Positions 1 to 7,329 of a stretch of 25,389 bases of DNA are shown here, piece by piece; the first letter of the stretch is position 1, and the number at the start of each line of letters is the position of its first letter. The position numbers were made by a program, and so were the translations under genes. Under the pieces are notes generated by a model. The model had not been told where the DNA came from. It did not search any database and saw only the letters and a program-made list of their open reading frames with translations. Source of the DNA: a virus; the IMG/VR virus record IMGVR_UViG_3300010885_058021, positions 1-25,389 of that record, one strand, 5' to 3'.

Positions 1-1
1 G

Positions 2-1207
2 CAGGTGGCCAATCTGGACAACATAGTCAAGAGCTTGATTGATCAGAAGAAGACCAGCCAAGCACAGGCCCGCCAGCAGGAACAACAGGCTGACAGGACT
101 CGTTTGGCCAAGTCCAAGACTGAGTTGCTTAAGCAGATTGATGCCATGCGCCAAGCGCCTGATCCTCAAACAGATGCTGCCAAGACTGAGATAGCCAGGT
201 TACGTGCTAAAGTAGATGACGAGATCAAGCAAGCTCGTGCTGTCATAGAACAGCTGACCAACAAGCTAAGCCAGGGCAGCGACACAGACAAGCTGCAGGC
301 TGACATAGATGCACAGAACGATGCTATCAAAGCTGCAGAAGCACAGATTGAACTGCTGAACGCAGACAAGTTCAAGCTAGAGACTGAAGGTCGCAAGCTG
401 GAAGCAGAGACTGGGCCGATCAAGTACATAGCACAGGCCCTATATGGCGATGCGGTTGACCAGACTCTGTTGGAGCATGCTGTGCGCTGGATCATTACGC
501 TGATCATCGTGGTATTTGATCCACTGGCTATTCTCATGCTAATAGCAGCAAACCAGGGTCTTGCCCAATGGCAAAGCAATAAGAACCAAAAGAGACAAGA
601 ACCAGAGACTGTGATTGAAACTGTTTTTGATCTACCGCCAGTTGCGTCTACAGCCGAATCCGAGGTGTCTGCGCCGCAGACAGTTAATCTGACCATAGAC
701 GGCAAGGACGAGCTGATTGCTGCTGTGGAAGGACTGCGTGCGGAGATGGCTGCACTCAATGCTGCTATAGCTGCTCCAACTGCAGAAAGCGTTGCCGAGA
801 CAGAGATAATATCCGAGCCTATGATAGCAGAGCCACAGAATCATACCATTAATTTTGATGCCAACGATGACAAGGTAACTATTTCTACTGATGATACTGA
901 TCAACCTGCCTGGGATGATAAACTAGCTATCGAACCAGAAACTCCAGTTAGATTACCAGTAGTTGCTGATGACATAGCTGAAGAAGATATAGATAAGCTG
1001 GCATCAGTCATTGAAGATTCGGAAGATGATGCTGTTTCTAAATGGGAAATCATAGATCGATTACCAACTCCGGCGCAGTCAGATGATCAGATGCCTGTGC
1101 AGCCCGAAACTGTCCGTTCAATAGATGCATTGTTTGATCAAATGCGCGACCGCCATCAATCACGAATTGATCAACACGTTGAATCATTAAATAAAGAGCA
1201 GGGATAA
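2..1207 (+). CDS. Coiled-coil membrane protein, probably 5'-truncated by window edge
   Basis: The frame is open to the left edge of the window. The first possible start is a GTG at base 5 with no room to see a ribosome site, so the N-terminus may lie outside. From that GTG there are 400 residues. Residues 1-140 are rich in K, Q, E, A and D with heptad-like spacing, so probably a coiled coil. Residues 161-183 form one strong hydrophobic segment containing the phrase [17 protein letters not shown] recall similar phrases in uncharacterised phage membrane proteins, but I cannot name the family. The remaining ~215 residues are acidic and low in complexity. It ends 4 nt before clpX, so the two are probably co-transcribed. 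Function unknown; a membrane-anchored scaffold is one guess. Confidence 0.75.
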   Translation, partial: QVANLDNIVKSLIDQKKTSQAQARQQEQQADRTRLAKSKTELLKQIDAMRQAPDPQTDAAKTEIARLRAKVDDEIKQARAVIEQLTNKLSQGSDTDKLQADIDAQNDAIKAAEAQIELLNADKFKLETEGRKLEAETGPIKYIAQALYGDAVDQTLLEHAVRWIITLIIVVFDPLAILMLIAANQGLAQWQSNKNQKRQEPETVIETVFDLPPVASTAESEVSAPQTVNLTIDGKDELIAAVEGLRAEMAALNAAIAAPTAESVAETEIISEPMIAEPQNHTINFDANDDKVTISTDDTDQPAWDDKLAIEPETPVRLPVVADDIAEEDIDKLASVIEDSEDDAVSKWEIIDRLPTPAQSDDQMPVQPETVRSIDALFDQMRDRHQSRIDQHVESLNKEQG

Positions 1208-1211
1208 TACC

Positions 1212-2468
1212 ATGGCAAAGGACACGATTAACCATTTGTTTTCATGCAGCTTTTGCAGCAAAAACCAGCGTGAAGTTACCAAGCTAATAAGCGGTAATGA
1301 TGTATACATCTGCAATGAATGCGTGGATCTGTGCCACGGTATACTGCGCGAAGAAAAGATCCAGGCGCGACCAGACACGACTGATCTAACCCCCGCTAAG
1401 ATAAAATCATGGCTTGATGATCGCTTGGTAGGACAAGACCATGCTAAGATGGTATTAAGCGTGGCTGTTTACAACCATATCAAGCGCATCAACAATCCAG
1501 TGATAGACGGCGTAGAGATAGACAAGAGCAACGTGATGTTTGTTGGTCCTACCGGATGCGGCAAGACCTATATGATACAGCAGATAGCCAAGCTATTAGA
1601 TATACCGTTGGTGATCATCGATGCTACGAGCATCACCGAAAGTGGTTATGTTGGTTTAGACGTAGAAGAAACCATAGCCAGACTGTATCAGGCTGCTGAC
1701 CAAGATATCGCCAAGACCGAGCGCGGCATCGTGTATATAGACGAGATCGACAAGAAGAGCCGCAAGAGCGAGAGCAGCAGCATCACACGCGATGTAAGCG
1801 GCGAAGGTGTGCAACAGGGCTTGCTCAAGATACTGGAAGGCTGTGAGGTCAAGGTACCGCCCGCTGGAGGTCGCAAGAATCCACAGGGCGAATTTATAAT
1901 GGTAAACACCAAGAACATATTGTTCATACTTGGTGGTGCGTTTGTTGGATTGAAAGACATCGTAGCCAAACGCCTAGATGTTGGCGGCGGCATTGGATTT
2001 GGTGCTAAGCTGAACAAGCAAGAAAGAAACGATTCTGAAAGCTTTGAGTTGGTCAGCCAAGCTCGACAGGAAGACCTCATCACGTTCGGAATCATCCCAG
2101 AGATGATTGGTCGCATTCCTGTGATAGTACCATTCAAAGACCTCGACGAGGATGATCTAGTTCGCATACTCACCGAACCAAAGAACGCGATAATCAAACA
2201 GTATCAAAAGATGTTTAGCGTAGACGGAGTTGATCTAGAAGTACAAACGTCTGCACTGCGGCTGATAGCACAACAGGCCAAAGCTAGCAATACAGGAGCA
2301 CGTGGCCTGCGCGGTATCATAGAAAATCTACTGCTCAAGAGCCAGTTTGATCTGCCCCAACTGAGCAAAGATGGTGTCAGCAAGATCATCATCACTGATG
2401 ATATGGTCAACAATGGCAGTGAACCAATGCGGGTGCACAGAGCTGTACCCGCAGCTGCTAACGTCTGA
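1212..2468 (+). CDS. clpX: ATP-dependent Clp protease ATP-binding subunit ClpX
   Basis: This is a full-length ClpX (418 residues; E. coli ClpX has 424), the AAA+ unfoldase that feeds proteins to ClpP. Visible landmarks are the zinc-binding domain (C12, C15, C34, C37), Walker A GPTGCGKT at 112-119, the pore loop GYVG at 145-148, Walker B IVYIDEID near 173-180, the IGF loop at 261-263 that docks on ClpP, and sensor-2 GARGLR at 362-367. The RKH loop of bacterial ClpX reads RKN here (221-223). That loop contributes to substrate recognition in E. coli, so specificity could differ. No clpP is present in the window. With the IGF loop intact it probably uses host ClpP, or works as a free unfoldase. 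Start ATG lies 4 nt after the upstream gene. Confidence 0.97.
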   Translation: MAKDTINHLFSCSFCSKNQREVTKLISGNDVYICNECVDLCHGILREEKIQARPDTTDLTPAKIKSWLDDRLVGQDHAKMVLSVAVYNHIKRINNPVIDGVEIDKSNVMFVGPTGCGKTYMIQQIAKLLDIPLVIIDATSITESGYVGLDVEETIARLYQAADQDIAKTERGIVYIDEIDKKSRKSESSSITRDVSGEGVQQGLLKILEGCEVKVPPAGGRKNPQGEFIMVNTKNILFILGGAFVGLKDIVAKRLDVGGGIGFGAKLNKQERNDSESFELVSQARQEDLITFGIIPEMIGRIPVIVPFKDLDEDDLVRILTEPKNAIIKQYQKMFSVDGVDLEVQTSALRLIAQQAKASNTGARGLRGIIENLLLKSQFDLPQLSKDGVSKIIITDDMVNNGSEPMRVHRAVPAAANV

Positions 2469-2495
2469 TATGATGCCATTTAGGATAATTAATTG

Positions 2496-2765
2496 ATGGC
2501 ACGAGATTATAAAGACACGTTTGGCGACAGGGAAAGTTGGTCAAACAAGAAAGGCCTCACCGTGCAGGTCTGGAATGGCAACCTCAATAAAGCGTTGAGC
2601 CAACTCAAGAAACGTGTAGCCACAGAAGGCATTGCCAAAGAGCTGCGCAAGCGCAAGAACTTTGAAACCAACACTGCCAAGCGTCGCAGGGCTATGGCAG
2701 AAGCCAAGAGCCGTTGGCGCAAGAAACAATCTCAGTTTGATGGGACTGATAAACGCAGGCCGTGA
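2496..2765 (+). CDS. rpsU: Ribosomal protein bS21, phage-encoded
   Basis: This 89-residue, very basic protein matches bacterial bS21, a small-subunit protein near the anti-Shine-Dalgarno region that helps initiation. The matching pattern is an N-terminal beta-like segment VQVWNG, then ALSQLKKRVATEGIAKELRKR, a FETNTAKRRR turn and a basic helix ending RWRKK. It has about 20 extra N-terminal residues compared with E. coli S21. Start: ATG 2496, chosen over the TTG just before it, with TAGGAT upstream. Phage bS21 genes are known, for example in pelagiphages, and are thought to exchange into host ribosomes. It lies 27 nt after clpX and converges with the S53 peptidase gene, with 3 nt between stops and no visible terminator. 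Confidence 0.9.
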   Translation: MARDYKDTFGDRESWSNKKGLTVQVWNGNLNKALSQLKKRVATEGIAKELRKRKNFETNTAKRRRAMAEAKSRWRKKQSQFDGTDKRRP

Positions 2766-2768
2766 ATA

Positions 2769-4571
2769 TCAGAAGGTCTTGCTCAATGGCACGATAGTGC
2801 GTTGGCTGCTCTGTAATGGATTTTGATTGTTCATAGTGTTGCTAAAACTAACAGCAGACGGTGCACTGCTATTGCCCATGGAAATTGCCATGGTGGTCGT
2901 ACTGGATCCCTGGCGTATGTTTGGTCGAGCGTAGGTTTGTCCTGTGGCAGGTCGAGCACCTACCAGATAGTTTGGATATGTCATACCAGATTGGGTCTGA
3001 TATAATGCTAAGATGCTGGTACCAATTGGACTACCAATACCAGTGCAGGCGTCCCAGCCAGCAGTAGCAACATAGCCCACTGTATTGCCGCCGTGATTAT
3101 CACCTACTGTGATGTCATTGAATGCTGTAGCACTTGCCGTATACCATGTTGGATTTACAAAACCTATGCGGCTGCTGGTCATGCTGTTGAGCCTAGCCAT
3201 CATGCCACCCAACAATGGGGCCACTGCACTAGTACCTAAAAACGTTCCACTAGCATTAGTGATGCCATAATAGAAAGTGTATCCAGTGGCCATGGCACTG
3301 ACATCAGGAATGCTACGCCCAGTGAGAGTAACAGGGCTGCTCGGGGTAGGATAGGTCTTGCTGGTCAATCCTGTTTGCCAAGTAGGCACGCTGTATATGG
3401 TGCTTACGCCTCCGCCGCCGGCATATGATCCGCCTGCAGTGCCCCATGCTACTTCACTGGCTATAGTATAGTCATTGTTGATTGTAACAACGGTACCACC
3501 TGCGCCTATGACATATGGACTGGAGCCAGGATATTGCAAAGTATATGTTGGAGCTCCATTTATAGCACGGACTCCAAAATCACCAGTTGCTACGAAAGTG
3601 GTAATGCCCCTTACTATGGCAGCCTGCAGTGCAGTATCAAACTGTGTGTTGTTTCCGAACCAGTTGCTGTCGGTGGTTCCCCAGCTAATGCTTAGCACGC
3701 TGGGATTGTTGACCATGTCATTTGTAGCAGCTGTGATGCAATCAATGAACCCTTGGAAGCTGTTTGGAGCAAAATACATAGCTATGGTAGCAGCCGGAGC
3801 TACCGCACCAACGCAATAGATATCCAACATGACTTCGCCACTGCTGTTGATATCAGTTGGATCATTGACTCCGCCATCGACACTGACATCAACTACAGTT
3901 GGATTTGGCTGTCCTATCCTACCAAACGTGCTGGTCAGATTCTGTGTGGTCCAACCTCCGCCAAGCTCCACGATACCAACACAGGTATTAGCACCTTGGA
4001 CTAGATCACCGCCTGCAGCTCTAGGAAATTTGTAAGCTAGTGCTAGGTCGACAGGGGTTGGGCTTGAGATCAGATTGGGATCTATGTTGGTTACCATTGC
4101 TCCAACTGGAGGTGCATCTGGATCTAGTCTAGCATAGGATTCAAAAGTCAATGAATTATCGAGACCTAGCACCAGTTCTACCACGCTGTTGATCTCACTT
4201 GGTATGGTGATAGTTCCAGAGTGTGTGATATAGCTTCTTGAGCCTGTCGTAACGGTTTCTAGCTTTACAGCAAACAGTTCGTTCATCTGTCCAACATTAC
4301 CTTCGACTTTGACAGTGGCTATACCAGATCCAAACTCTATCACGGTCAAATCGTTGGCTACTGCCCAATCAACTACCAGCTTTATCTCATCCTCTACGCT
4401 GCCAAATTGATACACAAACTCGTCATGATCTAGCGCAGGATGGGTCCCGGCTATGACAGCATCTGCATACTCCTGCAGTGTCATGCCGTTCTCGTGACAA
4501 TCTCTCCTAAGATAGATGCTGATCAACAGCCTAGCATTGACATCTGCGAAGTTTCTGACAGGTAAGCTCAT
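2769..4571 (-). CDS. S53 family peptidase (sedolisin/kumamolisin-like) with pro-domain
   Basis: This 600-residue protein has the complete S53 architecture. Residues ~10-145 resemble the pro-kumamolisin activation domain (IYLRRDCH, MTLQEYADAVI, LTVIEF). The catalytic core follows: Glu246 and Asp250 in GEVMLDIYCVGAVAPAA, oxyanion Asp331 in VATGDFGV, and nucleophile Ser448 in LGTSAVAPLLGG. The calcium-site phrases FNDITVGDN (~484-492) and GWDACTGIGSP (~505-515) are also kept. S53 enzymes are acid-active serine-carboxyl endopeptidases that process their own pro-domain. There is no signal peptide, so it is not obviously exported alone. It starts 1 nt after the collagen-like gene, so a virion or tail-associated role is likely (inference). 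The last ~60 residues are Ser/Thr/Asn-rich and of unknown role. Confidence 0.93.
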   Translation of the reverse strand: MSLPVRNFADVNARLLISIYLRRDCHENGMTLQEYADAVIAGTHPALDHDEFVYQFGSVEDEIKLVVDWAVANDLTVIEFGSGIATVKVEGNVGQMNELFAVKLETVTTGSRSYITHSGTITIPSEINSVVELVLGLDNSLTFESYARLDPDAPPVGAMVTNIDPNLISSPTPVDLALAYKFPRAAGGDLVQGANTCVGIVELGGGWTTQNLTSTFGRIGQPNPTVVDVSVDGGVNDPTDINSSGEVMLDIYCVGAVAPAATIAMYFAPNSFQGFIDCITAATNDMVNNPSVLSISWGTTDSNWFGNNTQFDTALQAAIVRGITTFVATGDFGVRAINGAPTYTLQYPGSSPYVIGAGGTVVTINNDYTIASEVAWGTAGGSYAGGGGVSTIYSVPTWQTGLTSKTYPTPSSPVTLTGRSIPDVSAMATGYTFYYGITNASGTFLGTSAVAPLLGGMMARLNSMTSSRIGFVNPTWYTASATAFNDITVGDNHGGNTVGYVATAGWDACTGIGSPIGTSILALYQTQSGMTYPNYLVGARPATGQTYARPNIRQGSSTTTMAISMGNSSAPSAVSFSNTMNNQNPLQSSQRTIVPLSKTF

Positions 4572-4572
4572 G

Positions 4573-5418
4573 TTATACCTCGGTCTTTAACAGCGTCAAT
4601 GTGACAGTTATGGCCACAGAAGTATTACCAGTGTTTTGTACCTTGAGGGGTATGCTGGTAGTGGGAGGCGACTCGCTACTGAAGCCTGCTGCTGCTGGCG
4701 TGATAAGCTGGGTCACAGCTCCCGCTGATATGATTTCAGCTATCACGCCACTGCCTGGAGTTGGATTAGTTGATTGTGCTCTGCTAGCATCTGCAGTTCG
4801 TGCTGCTGTGCTGCTATAGACCGTTACCCATGCTGCATGATCAACCTGTATGCTGTATAGATTATAACCCTTGAATCCCGTGGCAGTCACTGCAGCATTT
4901 GATCCTGCTGCTAGAGTTGTAGTTGTTACGCTGACATTATTCCTACTAGAAACGCTGCCTGCACCAGTTGCCCCAGTTGCTCCTTGTGATCCGGTTGGAC
5001 CTGTAGCACCCATACCAGGACCAGTGGGACCATTCTGTCCGGTTGGACCAGTTGCTCCTGTGCCTACAGGACCAGTAGCACCTGCTGAGCCGCTAGCACC
5101 GGTTGGTCCGGTCAGTGACGATGCTGGTCCAGTTGGACCTATACCAGATGGCCCAGTTGGCCCAGTTACAGTTGATGCTGCCCCAGACGGGCCTGTGCGT
5201 CCAGTTGGGCCAGTCGACCCGGTATCACCTTTGCTGGCAGCTGTACCAGGTTGTCCAGTGGGCCCAGTGATGCTTGTTCCAGTGGGCCCAGTTATACCTC
5301 TGGCTCCAGTTGGTCCCTGCGTACCAGCTGTACCGCTCTGTCCTATTGCACCTGTCGCCCCAGTAACACCTCGAGCCCCTGTGGCACCAGTTGGGCCAGT
5401 GACATTGATGGCTGCCAT
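4573..5418 (-). CDS. Collagen-like (Gly-X-Y repeat) probable virion/tail protein
   Basis: 281 residues. About residues 7-150 are Gly-X-Y triplets, mostly GPT, GAT and GPS, with short interruptions, which should form a collagen-type triple helix. The C-terminal ~130 residues are a compact, beta-rich domain (Val/Thr-rich; [15 protein letters not shown]; ending [10 protein letters not shown]), a plausible trimerisation or receptor-facing domain. The start at 5418 is chosen because AAGGAG lies at a good distance upstream; a longer reading frame to 5478 lacks such a site. Collagen-like segments are common in phage tail fibres. It is the first gene of a minus-strand unit with the S53 peptidase. A GATAAATA box lies upstream. 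Confidence 0.9.
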   Translation of the reverse strand: MAAINVTGPTGATGARGVTGATGAIGQSGTAGTQGPTGARGITGPTGTSITGPTGQPGTAASKGDTGSTGPTGRTGPSGAASTVTGPTGPSGIGPTGPASSLTGPTGASGSAGATGPVGTGATGPTGQNGPTGPGMGATGPTGSQGATGATGAGSVSSRNNVSVTTTTLAAGSNAAVTATGFKGYNLYSIQVDHAAWVTVYSSTAARTADASRAQSTNPTPGSGVIAEIISAGAVTQLITPAAAGFSSESPPTTSIPLKVQNTGNTSVAITVTLTLLKTEV

Positions 5419-5441
5419 GATGATCTCCTTTGTAGCTGAGA

Positions 5442-5449
5442 TATTTATC
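5442..5449 (-). promoter_or_regulatory. Possible T4-type late promoter box (GATAAATA)
   Basis: Reading the minus strand, GATAAATA matches the T4 late consensus TATAAATA in 7 of 8 positions and lies 23 nt upstream of the collagen-like start, leaving room for a short leader with the AAGGAG site. Late promoters of this type drive virion genes in T4-like phages. An 8-nt AT-rich match can occur by chance, so this is tentative. Confidence 0.4.
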
Positions 5450-5463
5450 GATACCTCCATATC

Positions 5464-5492
5464 TTGACAGTGGCACACAGACGCATTAAATA
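5464..5492 (+). promoter_or_regulatory. Candidate sigma-70 promoter for hsp20
   Basis: TTGACA (5464-5469), 17-nt spacer, TAAATA (5487-5492). The -35 is perfect and the -10 is weak. It lies in the divergent gap between the collagen-like gene and hsp20. Confidence 0.5.
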
Positions 5493-5507
5493 TGTTCTGC
5501 AGGTGCC

Positions 5508-5520
5508 TACAGGGCCTGTA
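5508..5520. repeat. Inverted repeat TACAGG-G-CCTGTA upstream of hsp20
   Basis: A perfect 6-bp dyad around one central base, lying just downstream of the predicted hsp20 transcription start. It could be a repressor operator; a chance palindrome is also possible. Confidence 0.35.
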
Positions 5521-5554
5521 CTAGATAATGCTTCGCTTTAACAGGAGGTATCAA

Positions 5555-6034
5555 ATGCGAAACCAATCTACCTATCTATTGCCATCCATGGACGATTTCT
5601 TCAGAGATCTAAATCGATTCGCCATTGGATTTGAACCAATGATCACCAGGATCCACAGCCTGCATCCAAATCAAGCCGCAGGTTATCCGCCCTACAATCT
5701 TGAAAACGACGGTTCTACCTATCGTTTAGAACTAGCGGTAGCTGGATTCAAGATGGAAGAGCTAGAGATCTATCTAACCAACGATCGTGTGCTCATGGTC
5801 AGAGGCAGCAAAAGCACTGACCAAAGTGAGAGAAATTGGATCCATCGCGGCATTGCTGGTCGTGATTTTGAGCGTCAATTCACTCTAGCAGAGCACATCA
5901 AGGTAGTCAACGCCAAGCTGGAAGATGGCTTGCTGATCATTGAGCTGGAGCGCGAAGTGCCAGAGGCTACCAAAGGACGTGTGATTCCGATCAGCAACAG
6001 CACTGTCATTGACGTCACGTCTTCAGCAGAATGA
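5555..6034 (+). CDS. Hsp20/alpha-crystallin small heat-shock protein (IbpA-like)
   Basis: 159 residues. A small heat-shock chaperone that holds unfolding proteins without ATP. The alpha-crystallin domain spans roughly residues 45-140: YRLELAVAGFKMEELEIYL, the loop before RVLMVRGSK, WIHRGIAGRDFERQF, then LEDGLLIIELE, the hallmark beta-8/9 region. The C-terminal tail has RVIPI, similar to the I-x-I anchoring motif. The start at 5555 follows AGGAGG at a 6-nt gap; an ATG at 5528 lies upstream of that site and is rejected. Hsp20 genes are common in T4-like marine phages. It precedes clpS, which has its own promoter. Confidence 0.93.
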   Translation: MRNQSTYLLPSMDDFFRDLNRFAIGFEPMITRIHSLHPNQAAGYPPYNLENDGSTYRLELAVAGFKMEELEIYLTNDRVLMVRGSKSTDQSERNWIHRGIAGRDFERQFTLAEHIKVVNAKLEDGLLIIELEREVPEATKGRVIPISNSTVIDVTSSAE

Positions 6035-6036
6035 CC

Positions 6037-6065
6037 TTGCACGGACCTGCGATTAGCCTTATAAT
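6037..6065 (+). promoter_or_regulatory. Candidate sigma-70 promoter for clpS
   Basis: TTGCAC (weak -35), 17-nt spacer, perfect TATAAT (6060-6065). The predicted start near 6072 leaves a short leader containing AGGAGGG before the clpS ATG. Confidence 0.6.
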
Positions 6066-6087
6066 GTAACATAGACAGGAGGGACCA

Positions 6088-6399
6088 ATGGCCGAGACCA
6101 AGAAGCAAAATGTAGTCGCTGTGGTAGAACGTGTTGCCATGGCCCCTCCTCGCATGTGGAATGTATGGTTGGTAAATGATGACCAGACAACCATGGAATT
6201 CGTGGTACTTGTGCTCATGCAGATCTTCCATCGCAGCTTTGAAGAAGCGCAGGATATAATGATGCACATCCATACTAACGGACGCGGAATAGCAGGCACT
6301 TACAGCCATGAAGTGGCCACTCAAAAGCGCGACGAGACTGTTGCTATTGCTAGATCGAGCGGATTTCCACTGGTTGCAGAGCTAAATCCAGCAGAATAA
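6088..6399 (+). CDS. clpS: ClpS-like N-degron adaptor for Clp protease
   Basis: 103 residues, close to E. coli ClpS (106). ClpS binds proteins with destabilising N-terminal residues and delivers them to ClpAP. The pocket residues are kept: N30-D31 in WLVNDDQTTMEF, M36 next to it, and H62 in HIHTNGRGIAG. The N-terminal extension is divergent, as is usual. The strong AGGAGG site sits just upstream. ClpS normally partners ClpA, not ClpX, and neither clpA nor clpP is in the window. The phage copy therefore probably works with host ClpAP, either to redirect or to block N-degron degradation (inference). Confidence 0.93.
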   Translation: MAETKKQNVVAVVERVAMAPPRMWNVWLVNDDQTTMEFVVLVLMQIFHRSFEEAQDIMMHIHTNGRGIAGTYSHEVATQKRDETVAIARSSGFPLVAELNPAE

Positions 6400-6403
6400 C
6401 CGG

Positions 6404-6431
6404 TTGACAGCATATAAATCGGTGCTATAGT
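6404..6431 (+). promoter_or_regulatory. Strong sigma-70 early-type promoter (TTGACA-N16-TATAGT)
   Basis: TTGACA (6404-6409), 16-nt spacer ending TGC, TATAGT (6426-6431). It belongs to a set of five similar promoters in the window. The leader holds a small hairpin (TTGTC-aaac-GACAA, 6449-6462) before the GGAG site. Confidence 0.8.
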
Positions 6432-6481
6432 CATAATGCAAATGAAGCTTGTCAAACGACAATGCAACTAGGAGACTGCAA

Positions 6482-6775
6482 ATGACTGCATACGTTACAC
6501 AGGCTGAGAAAGTTCTCAGCTATCTCACCAAGGGCAACACGCTCACGGCCAAGCAAGCACGCGCTCGCTTCAAGATCCAGAACCTCCGCGCTCGCATCCA
6601 TGAGCTCAAGCAGGAAGGTCACAACATTGGTACCAAGCCAGTTACCTATCGTGACACGGGTGCCGACGGTGTTGCATACACGCTGGTCATGCCTAAGAAG
6701 GTTGCCAAGACCAAAGCTGCAAAAGCTCCTGCCAAGCCAGCTACCAAGCCAGCTACCAAAGGCGGCAAGAAGTAA
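6482..6775 (+). CDS. Small HTH DNA-binding protein with histone-H1-like tail
   Basis: 97 residues. Residues ~8-70 resemble the phage helix-turn-helix family HTH_39: VLSYLTKGNTLTAKQARARF, LRARIHELKQEGHNI, then a wing-like strand ending GVAYTLV. Residues ~70-97 are a Lys/Ala/Pro tail with AKAPAKPATKPATK, like a histone H1 tail, suitable for non-specific DNA contact. Start: ATG 6482 with GGAG 7 nt upstream; a TTG at 6449 gives a longer frame with no site. It has its own strong promoter and its own terminator, so it is probably highly expressed. It is likely a nucleoid-type or transcription regulator; the target is unknown. Confidence 0.8.
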   Translation: MTAYVTQAEKVLSYLTKGNTLTAKQARARFKIQNLRARIHELKQEGHNIGTKPVTYRDTGADGVAYTLVMPKKVAKTKAAKAPAKPATKPATKGGKK

Positions 6776-6778
6776 TCA

Positions 6779-6832
6779 CTAAGAACTTGTTAGGGTAAGC
6801 TTACCCAAAGCGCAAAGCGTGTACAAGTCTAG
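6779..6832 (+). ncRNA. Structured 3' region: possible three-way-junction RNA
   Basis: Outer stem CTA/TAG plus ACTTGT (6785-6790) with ACAAGT (6823-6828). Inside it are a perfect 14-nt palindrome GGGTAAGCTTACCC (6793-6806) and a small CGC-AAA-GCG hairpin (6811-6819). It lies between the HTH stop and the terminator, so it is transcribed with the HTH gene. It may be a 3'-derived small RNA or an mRNA-protecting structure. No known RNA family is recognised. Confidence 0.4.
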
Positions 6833-6840
6833 GGAGGTAG

Positions 6841-6869
6841 AAGGGTTCCAGGAAACTGGGACCCTTTTT
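6841..6869 (+). terminator. Intrinsic terminator after HTH gene
   Basis: An 11-bp stem (6841-6851 with 6856-6866, one G-U pair) capped by a GAAA tetraloop and followed by a run of T to 6869. It has no T run on the other side, so it acts on plus-strand transcripts. It abuts the stop of the convergent cyclotransferase gene. Confidence 0.9.
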
Positions 6870-7324
6870 CATCTATATCTGTGTTTCAGCTCAGTGATAC
6901 GATCGTCTAATGCAGCGATTAGCTGCTGCATGGGTATGCTGTTTTCTCGATAGCCAGTGGCAACAAAATCCACATATTCTGGTGTAGGTGGCAGATCGCT
7001 GTGATGCTTGCCCAGCATCACGTAGGTCATGGCCTTGATTATCTTGCCGCGATATTCTATTGGTATGATCTTGTGTCTATATATCTTGTGATAACCTTCT
7101 ACCCAATCTAGCTTGTCCAGCTTCTGTACAGGGACAATCCATAAGACACCATGCACAGTGTCTCCTTTGGATTCTATCACGTTGCTGACATTTTCCAGCA
7201 CGTACCTGTGGTCTGGTAGATCAGCATGTCCTATAAGCTGGGCTTCTGGCACACGCTTGTACATCTCTTCGAGATTGGTATTGTGCCCATATGCAAAATA
7301 GGGTATGTGTTCCCAGGCTGCCAT
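6869..7324 (-). CDS. Gamma-glutamylcyclotransferase-like (AIG2/GGCT fold) protein
   Basis: 151 residues, the usual size of the family, whose members release 5-oxoproline from gamma-glutamyl compounds. The N-terminal YFAYGHNTN (9-17) is the YFAYGSN substrate loop. The predicted catalytic Glu is E76 in LDWVEGYHK, and a YRHKIIPI strand follows. The substrate is unknown: glutathione, gamma-glutamyl-amino acids or gamma-glutamylamines are all possible. It starts 5 nt after the Ntn hydrolase, so the two form a minus-strand unit. A second, divergent copy lies at 24068-24487. The loop has H where S is common, and the second copy has R there. Confidence 0.82.
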   Translation of the reverse strand: MAAWEHIPYFAYGHNTNLEEMYKRVPEAQLIGHADLPDHRYVLENVSNVIESKGDTVHGVLWIVPVQKLDKLDWVEGYHKIYRHKIIPIEYRGKIIKAMTYVMLGKHHSDLPPTPEYVDFVATGYRENSIPMQQLIAALDDRITELKHRYR

Positions 7325-7329
7325 CTAGC

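Noticed and set aside
4978-5410. Tandem DNA repeat or CRISPR-like array
   Set aside because: The periodicity comes from Gly-X-Y codons in a coding frame; units vary and there are no spacers.
4871-5467. Plus-strand 198-residue Pro/Val-rich frame
   Set aside because: It is the antisense shadow of the collagen-like GPT repeats; no ribosome site and no promoter.
5528-5554. Longer hsp20 start
   Set aside because: The AGGAGG site lies downstream of this ATG and fits the start at 5555.
6793-6806. GGGTAAGCTTACCC palindrome as a terminator
   Set aside because: No T run follows; the true terminator is at 6841-6869.
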